Shown: one piece after another, positions 25,457 to 33,391 of the stretch
How the letters are laid out: each line of letters starts with the position of its first letter
Position numbering within the stretch: position 1 is the first letter of the stretch
NCBI RefSeq assembly: GCF_003289965.1
Contig: NZ_QMBQ01000006.1
Span: forward strand, 124,001-188,000
Direction of reading: 5' to 3'
Length of the DNA: 64,000 bases
Origin: Mesorhizobium atlanticum
GTDB taxonomy: Bacteria; Pseudomonadota; Alphaproteobacteria; Rhizobiales; Rhizobiaceae
The notes under the pieces: model-generated
The model's input: the letters and a program-made list of their open reading frames with translations, nothing else
Told to the model about the DNA's origin: nothing
Database searches by the model: none
Position numbers and translations under genes: made by a program

Positions 25457-26147
25457 ATGGTTTTCTGGATAGCGAGCGCGGTTGGATTGGCGATCGCTTA
25501 CCTCCTCGGTTCGACGCCCACCGGCTATCTGGCCGGCAGACTGCTCAAGGGCATCGACATACGCGAGCACGGCTCCAAATCCACCGGCGCGACCAACGTG
25601 CTCAGAACCTTGGGCAAATGGCCCGCGCTGGCGGTGCTGCTTGTCGATGTGCTGAAAGGCGTGGCGGCTATCGTTTTCGCCCGCTGGTTTTATCGCTGGT
25701 GCTACACGATATCGCCCTTTGCGCCGCCGACCGCGCTTGAACTCCAAATCTGGATGCCGTGGGCCGTATGCCTCGCCGGACTTGCCGTATTGCTCGGGCA
25801 CGGCCGGTCGGTCTGGTTGAATTTCACAGGCGGAAAATCCGCAGCGACGGGGCTCGGCGTGCTGCTGGCAATGTCATGGCCCGTAGGGTTGGGAGCCGCG
25901 GCTGCATTTGCGGCGTCGCTCGCTCTTTTCCGAATCGTTTCCCTTAGCTCGATGCTGGCGGCACTGACGTGCGGTCGCGCTTGTCTGTGGACTGGATCAA
26001 CCGTCGCCTTATCGGATACTGGTTATCGCGGGCAGCCTCTATGTGATCCTGCGCCACCGCACCAACATCCAGCGGCTTCTGGCCGGGACGGAGCCGCGCC
26101 TTGGCCATAGCAGCCCAGGGCAGAACGCTGGCTCGCCAATCTCCTAG
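25457..26147 (+). pseudogene. PlsY-like glycerol-3-phosphate acyltransferase, frameshifted
   Basis: Membrane acyltransferase of the PlsY family, which acylates glycerol 3-phosphate from acyl-phosphate. The frame begins MVFWIASAVGLAIAYLLG and carries the family loops GSTPTGYLAG, HGSKSTGATNVLRTLGKW and FTGGKSAATG. After SLSSMLAALT the reading frame loses family character. If the T at 25970 is ignored, translation continues AVALVCGLDQPSPYRILVIA then GSLYVILRHRTNIQRLLAG, a typical PlsY C-terminus, and ends at TAG 26145-26147 (229 residues). As sequenced the ORF ends at 26110 with an unrelated tail. This is either a true one-base insertion or a sequencing error. The restored stop lies in a repeat element. 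Confidence 0.85.
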
Positions 26148-26247
26148 AGCGTTTCACCGTTTCACGGAAACGGCGAAACGCTCTATCTCCTTGTTTTGAC
26201 GCAATTCCTGACGGAGAACCGCTCACACTTTTCCTGGAATTGCTCTA
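26146..26247. repeat. RIME-like palindromic element
   Basis: Two palindromes: agagcgtttc (26146-26155) with gaaacgctct (26175-26184), including inner arms ccgttt/aaacgg; and gcaattcc (26201-26208) with ggaattgc (26236-26243). The linker sequence and order match intergenic elements common in rhizobia. Its edges provide the stop codons of the frame-restored plsY-like gene and of the alpha/beta hydrolase. Confidence 0.85.
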
Positions 26248-27153
26248 GTGCAGGGTGCTTTCCCGCTGCTCCGCCACGAAGCCAACCGCCCGCGTGACGA
26301 CATCCCTGTCGGCGAGGATACGCCGATGGCCAAGCCCGTCGGCCCAGTGCAGGTGGACATGCTCGCCGGCGTCCGCATAACGCCTGGCATGATCGGCGTG
26401 GACCTCGCGATCGTCCGGCGCATGAATGATCAGCGTCGGCACCGACGCCTCGGCAAGCTGGCGGTCGCCGGTGAATTCGCTGAGCGGCCGCCCCGAAAGG
26501 TGTTTCACCCTGTCCGCCATGGCGACGCGAGAGCGCGGCCCGACATTCATCATGTCGCTGAAATCGTCGAAGATCGCAGGCAAGGAACTCGGCGCGGCAA
26601 TCAGGACCAGCTTCTGCGCCTTGAGCGGCGGCATGTCCTTGACCGATGCCGCGACGGCATTGGCCGCAACCGCGCCGCCGAAGGAATGGCCGACGACGGC
26701 GGCAAAGGGGCCGAACCATTCGCCTGCGACACGAACCGCTTCCACCGCATTCACCATGTTGAGATGGCGGCCGAGCGAATGGCCATGCCCGGGCAGGTCG
26801 AGGGAGACGACCTTGTAGCCGGCGCCACGGAACCCCTCGATCAAGGCGCGCATGTATTCGGTGCGCGAGCGCCAGCCATGGATGACCAGCACTGTGCCGC
26901 GCGACTCCCTGCCCGTCTCCGGCCGGAATTCATGCACGGCAACGCAATCCGTCCTGGTCTTCAGCCGGTGATGGCGCGCCTCGGTCATGAAGGCCGAAGC
27001 GCGTTCGACGGCCCGGCGTTCGCCGTCGCTCAAGGCCTTGACGCTCGGTGTACGGCAAAACAATTCGAATGCGGCGCGGCCACCGAGACGCGGCATGACA
27101 TGCTCGACCGCGCCAAAGACGCCGCGGATGACCTTCAATCCAAATGATGCCAT
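26245..27153 (-). CDS. Alpha/beta hydrolase
   Basis: A 302-residue serine hydrolase with an alpha/beta fold. Visible elements are the oxyanion strand VLVIHGWRSRTEYM, the loop DLPGHGHSLG, the nucleophile elbow VVGHSFGGAVAA, an acidic residue in IIHAPDDREV and the catalytic His in DGLGHRRIL. No signal peptide is seen. Substrate is unknown. The last codon and stop fall in a repeat element. The gene is divergent from a MarR regulator, with a paired palindrome in between, so it is probably the regulated target. Confidence 0.9.
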   Translation of the reverse strand: MASFGLKVIRGVFGAVEHVMPRLGGRAAFELFCRTPSVKALSDGERRAVERASAFMTEARHHRLKTRTDCVAVHEFRPETGRESRGTVLVIHGWRSRTEYMRALIEGFRGAGYKVVSLDLPGHGHSLGRHLNMVNAVEAVRVAGEWFGPFAAVVGHSFGGAVAANAVAASVKDMPPLKAQKLVLIAAPSSLPAIFDDFSDMMNVGPRSRVAMADRVKHLSGRPLSEFTGDRQLAEASVPTLIIHAPDDREVHADHARRYADAGEHVHLHWADGLGHRRILADRDVVTRAVGFVAEQRESTLH

Positions 27154-27172
27154 ATTGGCGATCCATCCATTC

Positions 27173-27206
27173 GTTCAAGCATGAACATAATAGTTCAAAC
27201 ATGAAC
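27173..27206. promoter_or_regulatory. Tandem palindromic operator between hydrolase and MarR genes
   Basis: Two near-identical palindromes, GTTCAAGCATGAAC (27173-27186) and GTTCAAACATGAAC (27193-27206), are phased exactly 20 bp apart. Each has 5-bp arms GTTCA/TGAAC. The second covers the MarR start codon at 27201. The position and two-turn spacing fit cooperative binding by MarR dimers, repressing both divergent genes. Confidence 0.72.
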
Positions 27207-27653
27207 ATTAAACAAGAGCTGCCCTGGGACAATCCGCGCTTCCGCAACTGGGTTGCGGTGGCGCGCGCCTGCCATGTGCTGGAGCGCACGCTGGCGGTAA
27301 AGCTGGCGCCGCTCGACCTCAAGCCGGCACAGCTCGATGTGCTGATGAACCTCTACCGCCACCCCGGCATGTCGCAGCACGACCTTGCCCGCAAGCTCCT
27401 GGTCGGCCGCTCCAACATCACCATGCTCTTGCCGCAGCTCGAGGGGCGCGGCCTGCTGTGCCGCGAAAGCGACGAGAAGGACAAGCGCGTGCTGCGGCTG
27501 AACCTCACCGAGGCCGGCGAAGCCCTGCTGATGAAGGCGCTGAAGGTGCACATGGCGCTGATCGAGAAGGCGATGAGCCAGTCGACCCCGGAACAGTGCG
27601 ATATGATCGGCGAGCAGATGCGCAAGATCGCCGACGTGCTGAAGGAAGCCTGA
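27201..27653 (+). CDS. MarR-family transcriptional regulator
   Basis: A 150-residue winged-helix regulator. The DNA-binding core runs QLDVLMNLYRHPGMSQHDLA, then KLLVGRSNITMLLPQLEGRG (recognition helix) and a wing with DEKDKRVLRLNLTEAG. Flanking helices form the usual dimer interface. The ATG at 27201 is embedded in the second of two tandem palindromes, which suggests autoregulation by blocking transcription close to the start codon. Upstream in-frame starts (27144) would add poorly conserved residues. Its ligand is unknown. Confidence 0.92.
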   Translation: MNIKQELPWDNPRFRNWVAVARACHVLERTLAVKLAPLDLKPAQLDVLMNLYRHPGMSQHDLARKLLVGRSNITMLLPQLEGRGLLCRESDEKDKRVLRLNLTEAGEALLMKALKVHMALIEKAMSQSTPEQCDMIGEQMRKIADVLKEA

Positions 27654-27664
27654 GCGGGATCCGA

Positions 27665-28276
27665 TCACCACATGGTTTTCTTGGCTCTCTCCGGCCATTC
27701 CCTGTCATAGGTCTCGCCATCGATGTTGTTGCGGCTGGTGATCTCGAGGATTTGACCGGGTGTCGGCAGCGACTTCGGGTCGACATGCCTGGCCGGGTTC
27801 CAGAGATCCGAGCGCACGATGGCGCGGGCGCACTGGAAATAGACGGCGTCGACATCGATGACGGTGACCGAGCGGGCCGGCTTGCCGTCGACCATGAAGG
27901 ACGCGCAAAGCTCCGCGTCGGTCGTGATATGCGCGCGGCCGTTGATGCGCAGTGTCGTACCCGAGCCCGGCACAAGAAACAGCAGGCCGACACGTGGGTC
28001 GCGAATGATGTTCTTCAGCGAATCGGCGCGGTTGTTGCCCCGCCTGTCCGGCATCATCAGCGTCTTCTCGTCGACGATACGCACGAAGCCGGCGAGATCG
28101 CCGCGCGGTGAGCAGTCGAGCCCCTCGGGTCCGCCGGTCGCCAGCGCCACGAAGGGCGAGGCCTCGATGAAGGCGGCGTATTCGGGAATCACATGGTCGA
28201 GTTCCTTGACGACCGAAGCCTCGCCCGGCAGCCCGTAAAGCGCCTCGAGCTGTTCGACGGATGTGATGCGCGACAT
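27665..28276 (-). CDS. PPOX-type flavoprotein (MSMEG_1061-like)
   Basis: A 203-residue pyridoxamine-phosphate-oxidase-fold protein that probably binds FMN or F420-type flavin. Family features include FIEASPFVALATGGPEGLDC followed by SPRGD, the stretch MMPDRRGNNRADSLKNII and DPRVGLLFLVPG, and a C-terminal region with CARAIVRSDLWNP. The architecture corresponds to the FMN-dependent MSMEG_1061 group. AGGAGG precedes the ATG. It converges on the MarR gene. Reaction and substrate are unknown. Confidence 0.86.
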   Translation of the reverse strand: MSRITSVEQLEALYGLPGEASVVKELDHVIPEYAAFIEASPFVALATGGPEGLDCSPRGDLAGFVRIVDEKTLMMPDRRGNNRADSLKNIIRDPRVGLLFLVPGSGTTLRINGRAHITTDAELCASFMVDGKPARSVTVIDVDAVYFQCARAIVRSDLWNPARHVDPKSLPTPGQILEITSRNNIDGETYDREWPERAKKTMW

Positions 28277-28368
28277 CTTCTTAGCCTCCTGGACCTTTTG
28301 CCGGCGCTACTCCATGCCCATGACGCCTTGACGACAGCCGGCCGCCGAAACTGGATTGCCAAACCAGG

Positions 28369-28722
28369 CTAGCGGTCCCGGCTGAGCCCCTTCTCGGCCA
28401 GTTCGGCAAGATAGGCGTTCCAGCGCTGCTCCTTTTCGTGGCCGAGCGTATGCAGATAGTTCCAGGTGAAGATGCCGGTGTCGTGGAAATCGTCGAAGGT
28501 GATGCGCACCGCATAATTGCCGACCGGCTCGATCTTGAGGATCGCGACATTGCGCTTGCCGGGGACCGTCACCCGCTGCTCCGGCGAATGGCCCTGCACT
28601 TCCGCCGATGGCGAAGCCACGCGCAGGAACTCCGCCGGCAATTCGAACGGCTGATGGTCCGGAAAGGTCACGGTCAAGAGCTTGCGGTCTTTCGAGACTC
28701 TGAGTTCCTTTGGCGCGGTCAT
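28369..28722 (-). CDS. DUF971 domain protein
   Basis: A 117-residue protein consisting of one DUF971 domain (the N-terminal domain of gamma-butyrobetaine hydroxylases, also found alone). Characteristic segments are ELRVSKDRKLLTVTFPDHQP, FELPAEFLRVASPSAEVQGH and the closing FDDFHDTGIFTWNYLHTLG. Standalone DUF971 proteins occur next to Moco or iron-sulfur genes in many proteobacteria; here moaA lies close by but is divergent. Function unknown. Confidence 0.88.
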   Translation of the reverse strand: MTAPKELRVSKDRKLLTVTFPDHQPFELPAEFLRVASPSAEVQGHSPEQRVTVPGKRNVAILKIEPVGNYAVRITFDDFHDTGIFTWNYLHTLGHEKEQRWNAYLAELAEKGLSRDR

Positions 28723-28737
28723 GATTGGTCCTGTCTA

Positions 28738-28850
28738 GAGACGGATGATTTCTGGTCGAATCGACCTGAAATCTGAATCCGTCTCTAAGTCAAAGAGATA
28801 GAGCATGATGTCGTCCGAAAAACCGCTTCACACTTTTCGGCATCATGCTC
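28738..28850. repeat. RIME-like mosaic element between DUF971 and moaA
   Basis: Two palindromic modules. The first has arms gagacggat (28738-28746) and atccgtctc (28777-28785), with inner gattt/aaatc. The second has gagcatgatg (28801-28810) and catcatgctc (28841-28850), with inner ccgaaaa/ttttcgg. The second module resembles the second module at 7544-7591. The remainder of this 308-bp gap shows no gene. Confidence 0.83.
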
Positions 28851-29030
28851 TGGTTGCGCCCTTCCCTACGCCGCTTCGAGCGATGCGGAAAGCCACTTGA
28901 AGCCAGCCGACACGCAATGTCGGTCGGGGAATGTTACCAAAGATCAAGAGCTTCTATCTTGAATGCGGCATCGGATCGTATCACATAGCCATATACAACG
29001 ACGCCGCCAACGGCCACGGAAACGCTTGAG

Positions 29031-30026
29031 ATGGACATGATCGACCCCTTCGGTCGCACGATCAGCTACCTGCGCGTGTCGGTCACCGACCGCTGCGATT
29101 TCCGTTGCACCTATTGCATGGCCGAGGACATGACCTTTCTGCCGAAGAAGGATCTGCTGTCGCTCGAAGAGCTCGACCGGCTCTGCACCGTCTTCATCGA
29201 GAAGGGCGTGAAGAAGCTGAGGCTCACCGGCGGCGAGCCGCTGGTGCGCAAGAACATCATGCATCTGGTGCGCCAGCTGTCGCGGCATCTGGACAGCGGC
29301 GCCCTGGAAGAGCTGACGCTGACCACCAACGGCTCGCAGCTGTCGCGCTTCGCGGCCGAGCTCGCCGACTGCGGCGTCAAGCGCATCAACGTCTCGCTCG
29401 ACACGCTCGATGCCGAAAAATTCCACCAGATCACGCGCTGGGGCAATCTCGGCAAGGTGATGGAAGGCATCGATGCCGCGCAGAAGGCCGGCTTGAAGAT
29501 CAAGCTCAACGCGGTCGCGCTGCGCGACTTCAACGATACGGAGATCCCCGAGCTGATGCGCTGGGCGCATGGCCGCGGCATGGACCTCACCCTCATCGAG
29601 ACCATGCCGATGGGCGAGATCGAGGTCGACCGCACCGACCAGTACCTGCCTCTGTCGATGCTGCGCGCCGCACTGGAGCGCCAGTTCACGCTCTCCGACA
29701 TCCCCTACAAAACCGGCGGCCCTGCCCGCTATGTCCATGTCACGGAGACCGGCGGCCGGCTCGGCTTCATCACACCGATGACGCACAATTTCTGCGAGAG
29801 CTGCAACCGCGTGCGACTAACCTGCACCGGCACGCTCTACATGTGCCTCGGCCAGGAGGACGCCGCAGACCTCAGGGCGCCGTTGCGCGCCTCCGAGGGC
29901 AACGAGCTGCTCGACGCGGCGATCGACGAGGCCATCGGCCGCAAACCCAAGGGCCATGATTTCATCATCGACCGCCGCACCAGCCGTCCTTCGGTCTCGC
30001 GGCATATGAGCGTCACCGGCGGCTGA
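29031..30026 (+). CDS. moaA: GTP 3',8-cyclase MoaA
   Basis: Radical SAM enzyme for the first step of molybdenum cofactor synthesis, converting GTP to 3',8-cyclo-GTP. The N-terminal 4Fe-4S cluster motif is CDFRCTYC (Cys22, 26, 29), followed by LRLTGGEPLVRKN for SAM binding. The second cluster motif CESCNRVRLTC lies near residue 265, and the protein ends in the diagnostic Gly-Gly (SVTGG). It has 331 residues. No Moco riboswitch was found upstream. MobA/MobB and moaC/moeA are elsewhere in this window. Confidence 0.97.
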   Translation: MDMIDPFGRTISYLRVSVTDRCDFRCTYCMAEDMTFLPKKDLLSLEELDRLCTVFIEKGVKKLRLTGGEPLVRKNIMHLVRQLSRHLDSGALEELTLTTNGSQLSRFAAELADCGVKRINVSLDTLDAEKFHQITRWGNLGKVMEGIDAAQKAGLKIKLNAVALRDFNDTEIPELMRWAHGRGMDLTLIETMPMGEIEVDRTDQYLPLSMLRAALERQFTLSDIPYKTGGPARYVHVTETGGRLGFITPMTHNFCESCNRVRLTCTGTLYMCLGQEDAADLRAPLRASEGNELLDAAIDEAIGRKPKGHDFIIDRRTSRPSVSRHMSVTGG

Positions 30027-30081
30027 TTTTTTTCCTGGCTTGATGCATGATCGCCTTTGGTTGTTGGCCAAAGGGCGGAAC

Positions 30082-30576
30082 ATGCAGAATCTTCGGCGCA
30101 TCGGCTGCCCGTCACCGGCGGCTATCCTTTTCCTATCGGCAATCATCGCGACAACGGCAACCGCCAAGCCGTTCACCTACGTGAATGCGCGGTTCGGCCA
30201 GTCATGCACATTTCCCGACGACATCTTCGACAACCCGATGCCGGAACCGGAAAATGGCGATGGCCAGCAATGGCTTAGCGCCGACGGCGCCAGCCTGACC
30301 TGCTCCGGCATCAACAATGTCGATAACGACACGCCGAAGGGTTTCGTCGCCCAGGAGAAAGCCAGCACCGAACCAGGCTATACGGTCACCTACAGCAAGA
30401 CCGGCAAGAACTGGGCGGTGCTCTCTGGAACCAAGGACGGCAAGGTCTTCTACGAGCGGCGCCTGTTCGGGAAGGACGACGTCATCCGTACCGTCTTCAT
30501 CGAATACCCTCTCGCGCTCAAGGCGAAATACGACTCTCTGGCAGGCACAATCGCCAAGAGCCTCAGCGGCCCTTGA
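30082..30576 (+). CDS. Hypothetical secreted protein
   Basis: A 164-residue exported protein. The signal peptide is about residues 8-27 (PAAILFLSAIIATTATA). The mature part begins KPFTYVNARFGQSCTFPDDI and has a second cysteine in ASLTCSGINN, which may pair with the first. The middle contains TPKGFVAQE and YTVTYSKTGKNWAVLSGTKD, which suggests a beta-rich fold. The start at 30082 is favoured by the purine-rich aaagggcgg upstream; an earlier ATG at 30040 is in frame. No family recognised. Confidence 0.65.
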   Translation: MQNLRRIGCPSPAAILFLSAIIATTATAKPFTYVNARFGQSCTFPDDIFDNPMPEPENGDGQQWLSADGASLTCSGINNVDNDTPKGFVAQEKASTEPGYTVTYSKTGKNWAVLSGTKDGKVFYERRLFGKDDVIRTVFIEYPLALKAKYDSLAGTIAKSLSGP

Positions 30577-30689
30577 GACGGACGCGCTCCCCTGAAAATA
30601 AAGCGCTTGTACCCACCCTCGGCCCGATTTACCGCCGGCCTTTTCCGGCCTAGCCTTCGGGCGCGATTTTCGCTCTCAGGGGGAGTGCC

Positions 30690-31046
30690 ATGCGCACATT
30701 CATGCTTTCACTTGCAATGCTTGGGATTGCTTCCATGCCGGTCGCCGCTCAGTCGATCGGCGGCACCTACACCGTCGCCGGCACCAATTTCGATGGTTCG
30801 AAATATGGTGGCGAGGCAACCATCACGCTGACCAGCGACACGACCTGCACGATCCACTGGGAAACCGGCGGCTCGACCTCGGACGGCATCTGCATGCGTA
30901 ACGACAATGCGTTTTCCGCCGGCTATGCGATGGGCAAGGAAGTCGGTCTCGTCGTCTACAAGATCGAGAAGGACGGCTCCTTGCATGGGCTGTGGACCAT
31001 CGCCGGCCAAAACGGCAACGGCACCGAAGTGCTGACGCCGAAGTAA
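30690..31046 (+). CDS. Small secreted protein, unknown
   Basis: A 118-residue exported protein with signal peptide MRTFMLSLAMLGIASMPVAA. The mature part opens SIGGTYTVAGTNFDGSKYGG and contains one cysteine pair (TCTIHWETGG and GICMRNDN), then SLHGLWTIAGQNGNGTEVL. It looks like a small beta-barrel domain. Similar short proteins are frequent in rhizobia, but I cannot name the family. GGGGGAG precedes the ATG. A clear terminator follows. Confidence 0.7.
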   Translation: MRTFMLSLAMLGIASMPVAAQSIGGTYTVAGTNFDGSKYGGEATITLTSDTTCTIHWETGGSTSDGICMRNDNAFSAGYAMGKEVGLVVYKIEKDGSLHGLWTIAGQNGNGTEVLTPK

Positions 31047-31074
31047 GTCGTCGAAACCCGTTCAAATCGATCTC

Positions 31075-31109
31075 ATGGGCCACGCGGAAATTCGTGGCCC
31101 ATTTCTTTT
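31075..31109 (+). terminator. Rho-independent terminator
   Basis: A perfect 10-bp stem atgggccacg (31075-31084) and cgtggcccat (31093-31102) with an 8-nt loop is followed by ttctttt. It ends the transcript of the small secreted protein just upstream. Confidence 0.9.
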
Positions 31110-31170
31110 GGCGTTGCTGTTTGCGGTGACCTGCTACAGGTTCGGTCCAAAATAGAATCCGGAAACGCCT

Positions 31171-32091
31171 TTGCCCCCCTCGCCAAACCTGCGCGGCGCG
31201 CTGTTCATGATCGTGGCCATGGTCGGCTTCACCCTGAACGATGCGATCACCAAATTTTCTTCTGAATCGATGAACATGGCGCAGGTCATGCTGGTGCGCG
31301 GCGCCTTCGCGTCCTTCTTCGTCGGCCTGCTTGCCTGGCGGCGCGGCGCGCTGGTCAACCCGGCCACCATGCTGCAGCCGATGGTGGCCATGCGCGTGGC
31401 CGGCGAAGCCGGCGCCACGGTGTCGTTCCTGATCGCGCTTGCGCATCTGCCGATCGGCAATGTTTCCGCCGTCATGCAGGCGCTGCCTCTGGCGGTCACC
31501 ATGGGCGCGGCCCTGGTGTTCGGCGAAAGCGTCGGCTGGCGACGCTGGACCGCCATTGCCGCCGGTTTCGTCGGCGTGCTGATCATCGTGCGGCCGGGGT
31601 TCGAAGGGTTCAGCGTCTATTCGCTGGTGGCGTTGGCCAGCGTCGCCTGCTGCGCGGTGCGCGACCTTTCCACCAAGCGCATCCCGCAAGCGATCCCGAC
31701 CATGCTGGTGTCGACGGCGACCGCGCTCGCCATGACCGTGCTGGGCGCGCTGCTTTTGTCGCCGATGGGCGGCTGGACGCCGATGAGCGTTCGGTCGACC
31801 ATGCTTCTGGCGCTCGCGGCGGTGCTGGTGCTGATCGGCTATCAGTTCATCATCACGGCGATGCGCTCGGGCGACATCTCCTTCATCGCGCCGTTCCGCT
31901 ACACTGCCCTGCTCTGGTCGATCCTGCTCGGTCTCGTCATTTTCGGCGATGTTCCCGATCTGCCCATGATCGTCGGCGCCGCCATCATCATCGGCTCCGG
32001 CCTCTATGCGCTCTACCGCGAGCGCGTCGTCGGCAGGCAGCAGCCTGCCGCTGAAAGCGCTGGACCCGACATGGCGCCGGACGGCATATAG
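31171..32091 (+). CDS. EamA/DMT-family transporter
   Basis: Inner-membrane transporter of the drug/metabolite superfamily with ten predicted transmembrane helices in two EamA repeats (about residues 10-140 and 150-290). Typical elements are NDAITKFSSESMNMAQVMLV, ALPLAVTMGAALVFGE at the end of the first repeat and YTALLWSILLGLVIFGDVPD in the second. A TTG at 31171 is the only plausible start, as an in-frame stop lies 18 bp upstream. mobA follows after 4 bp, so the genes are co-transcribed. Substrate is unknown. Confidence 0.86.
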   Translation: MPPSPNLRGALFMIVAMVGFTLNDAITKFSSESMNMAQVMLVRGAFASFFVGLLAWRRGALVNPATMLQPMVAMRVAGEAGATVSFLIALAHLPIGNVSAVMQALPLAVTMGAALVFGESVGWRRWTAIAAGFVGVLIIVRPGFEGFSVYSLVALASVACCAVRDLSTKRIPQAIPTMLVSTATALAMTVLGALLLSPMGGWTPMSVRSTMLLALAAVLVLIGYQFIITAMRSGDISFIAPFRYTALLWSILLGLVIFGDVPDLPMIVGAAIIIGSGLYALYRERVVGRQQPAAESAGPDMAPDGI

Positions 32092-32095
32092 GCCG

Positions 32096-32728
32096 ATGGA
32101 TCGAAATGTCGTGGGGATCATTCTGGCGGGAGGCCAGTCGCGCCGAATGGGTGGCGGCGACAAGCCGTTGCTTTCATTGGGCAAAGCCAGGCTGATCGAT
32201 CATGTCGCCGCGCGATTGAAGCCGCAGGTCGCGACCCTCGGGCTCAATGCGAACGGCGATCCTGCGCGATTTGCTGGCACGGGCCTGCCGGTGATCGAAG
32301 ACACGGTGCCGGGCCATGCCGGACCGCTGGCGGGCATCCTCGCCGGTCTCGAGTGGGCGGCCAGGCAAACAAGCTGCCGGTGGCTGATGAGCGCCGCCGG
32401 CGATACTCCATTCTTCCCCACCGATCTCGTCGAGCGCCTCGCAGCCGCAACCCGCGAGCGGCCAGACGCGATTGCCGTCGCCAGTTCGGGTGGCAGGTGG
32501 CATCCGACCTTCGCGCTCTGGCCGCTCGGCCTGCGCGACGCCCTGCGTCATTTCCTGGTCGACGAGGACAACCGACGGGTTTCGGCCTTCATGCAGCGCC
32601 AGGGCCATGTCGAGATCGAATTCCCGATGATCGAGGCAGGCAACCAGAAGATCGATCCGTTCTTCAACGTCAATACGCCGGACGATCTTGCGTCGGCGGA
32701 GCGTCTGTTGCAAAGCCTCGGGTCATGA
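32096..32728 (+). CDS. mobA: Molybdenum cofactor guanylyltransferase
   Basis: Transfers GMP from GTP to Mo-molybdopterin to form the MGD cofactor used by DMSO-reductase-family enzymes. The nucleotide-binding signature is IILAGGQSRRMGGGDKPLLS, followed by DTVPGHAGPLAGILAGLEW and the catalytic Asp region SAAGDTPFFP. Its 210 residues have normal length. Its start lies 4 bp after the EamA stop, and its stop overlaps the mobB start (ATGA). Confidence 0.95.
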   Translation: MDRNVVGIILAGGQSRRMGGGDKPLLSLGKARLIDHVAARLKPQVATLGLNANGDPARFAGTGLPVIEDTVPGHAGPLAGILAGLEWAARQTSCRWLMSAAGDTPFFPTDLVERLAAATRERPDAIAVASSGGRWHPTFALWPLGLRDALRHFLVDEDNRRVSAFMQRQGHVEIEFPMIEAGNQKIDPFFNVNTPDDLASAERLLQSLGS

Positions 32729-33240
32729 GACCCGTATTCGGCATCACCGGCTGGAAGAATTCCGGCAAGACGACCCTGACGGAAAAGCTGGTCGCCGAGC
32801 TGGTGGCGCGCGGCTGGAGGGTTTCGACGGTGAAGCATGCCCACCATGACTTCGATATCGACAAGCCTGGCGCCGACTCCTTTCGCCATCGGCAGGCGGG
32901 CGCCACCGAGGTCGCGATCGTTTCCGGCCGGCGCTGGGCGCTGATGCACGAATTGCGGGGCGAGGACGAGCCGACGCTCGACGATATCCTGGCGCGCCTG
33001 GCGCCCTCGGATATCGTGCTGGTCGAAGGCTACAAGCGCGAAGCGCACAAAAAGATCGAGGCAAGGCGGCTCGATGCCAAGGACCGGACGCCGCTTTCGG
33101 CCAACGATCCCAACATTGTCGCGGTCGCTGCAGACTTCACGGTCGAAGGTGAAAAACTCCCCGTTTTCGACCTCGACGACACCAAATCGATAGCCGACTT
33201 TGTCGAGCAGATTACGGGTCTTGCCGCTCAAACCAAGTAA
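32725..33240 (+). CDS. mobB: Molybdopterin-guanine dinucleotide biosynthesis protein B
   Basis: GTP-binding partner of MobA. The P-loop is GITGWKNSGKTTLTEKLV, followed by VSTVKHAHHDFDIDKPGADS and the motif VEGYKREAHKKIE. The 171 residues are normal. The ATG overlaps the mobA stop by 4 bp, so translation is coupled. Together with moaA, moaC and moeA in the window it indicates active molybdoenzyme maturation. Confidence 0.93.
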   Translation: MRPVFGITGWKNSGKTTLTEKLVAELVARGWRVSTVKHAHHDFDIDKPGADSFRHRQAGATEVAIVSGRRWALMHELRGEDEPTLDDILARLAPSDIVLVEGYKREAHKKIEARRLDAKDRTPLSANDPNIVAVAADFTVEGEKLPVFDLDDTKSIADFVEQITGLAAQTK

Positions 33241-33391
33241 CGCAGCGGCAGATCGCGATTGTCGTTTGCCGTTGATTTGCAGTTGCTTTTTTCTTGCAAA
33301 GAGTGGGAGTATCCGTCCCAGCGGGCGGTCAAGAAGCTCCGCCCACAAGAGCCGCACGGGACAGCGGCCATGACAATATGAGAGGATTATC

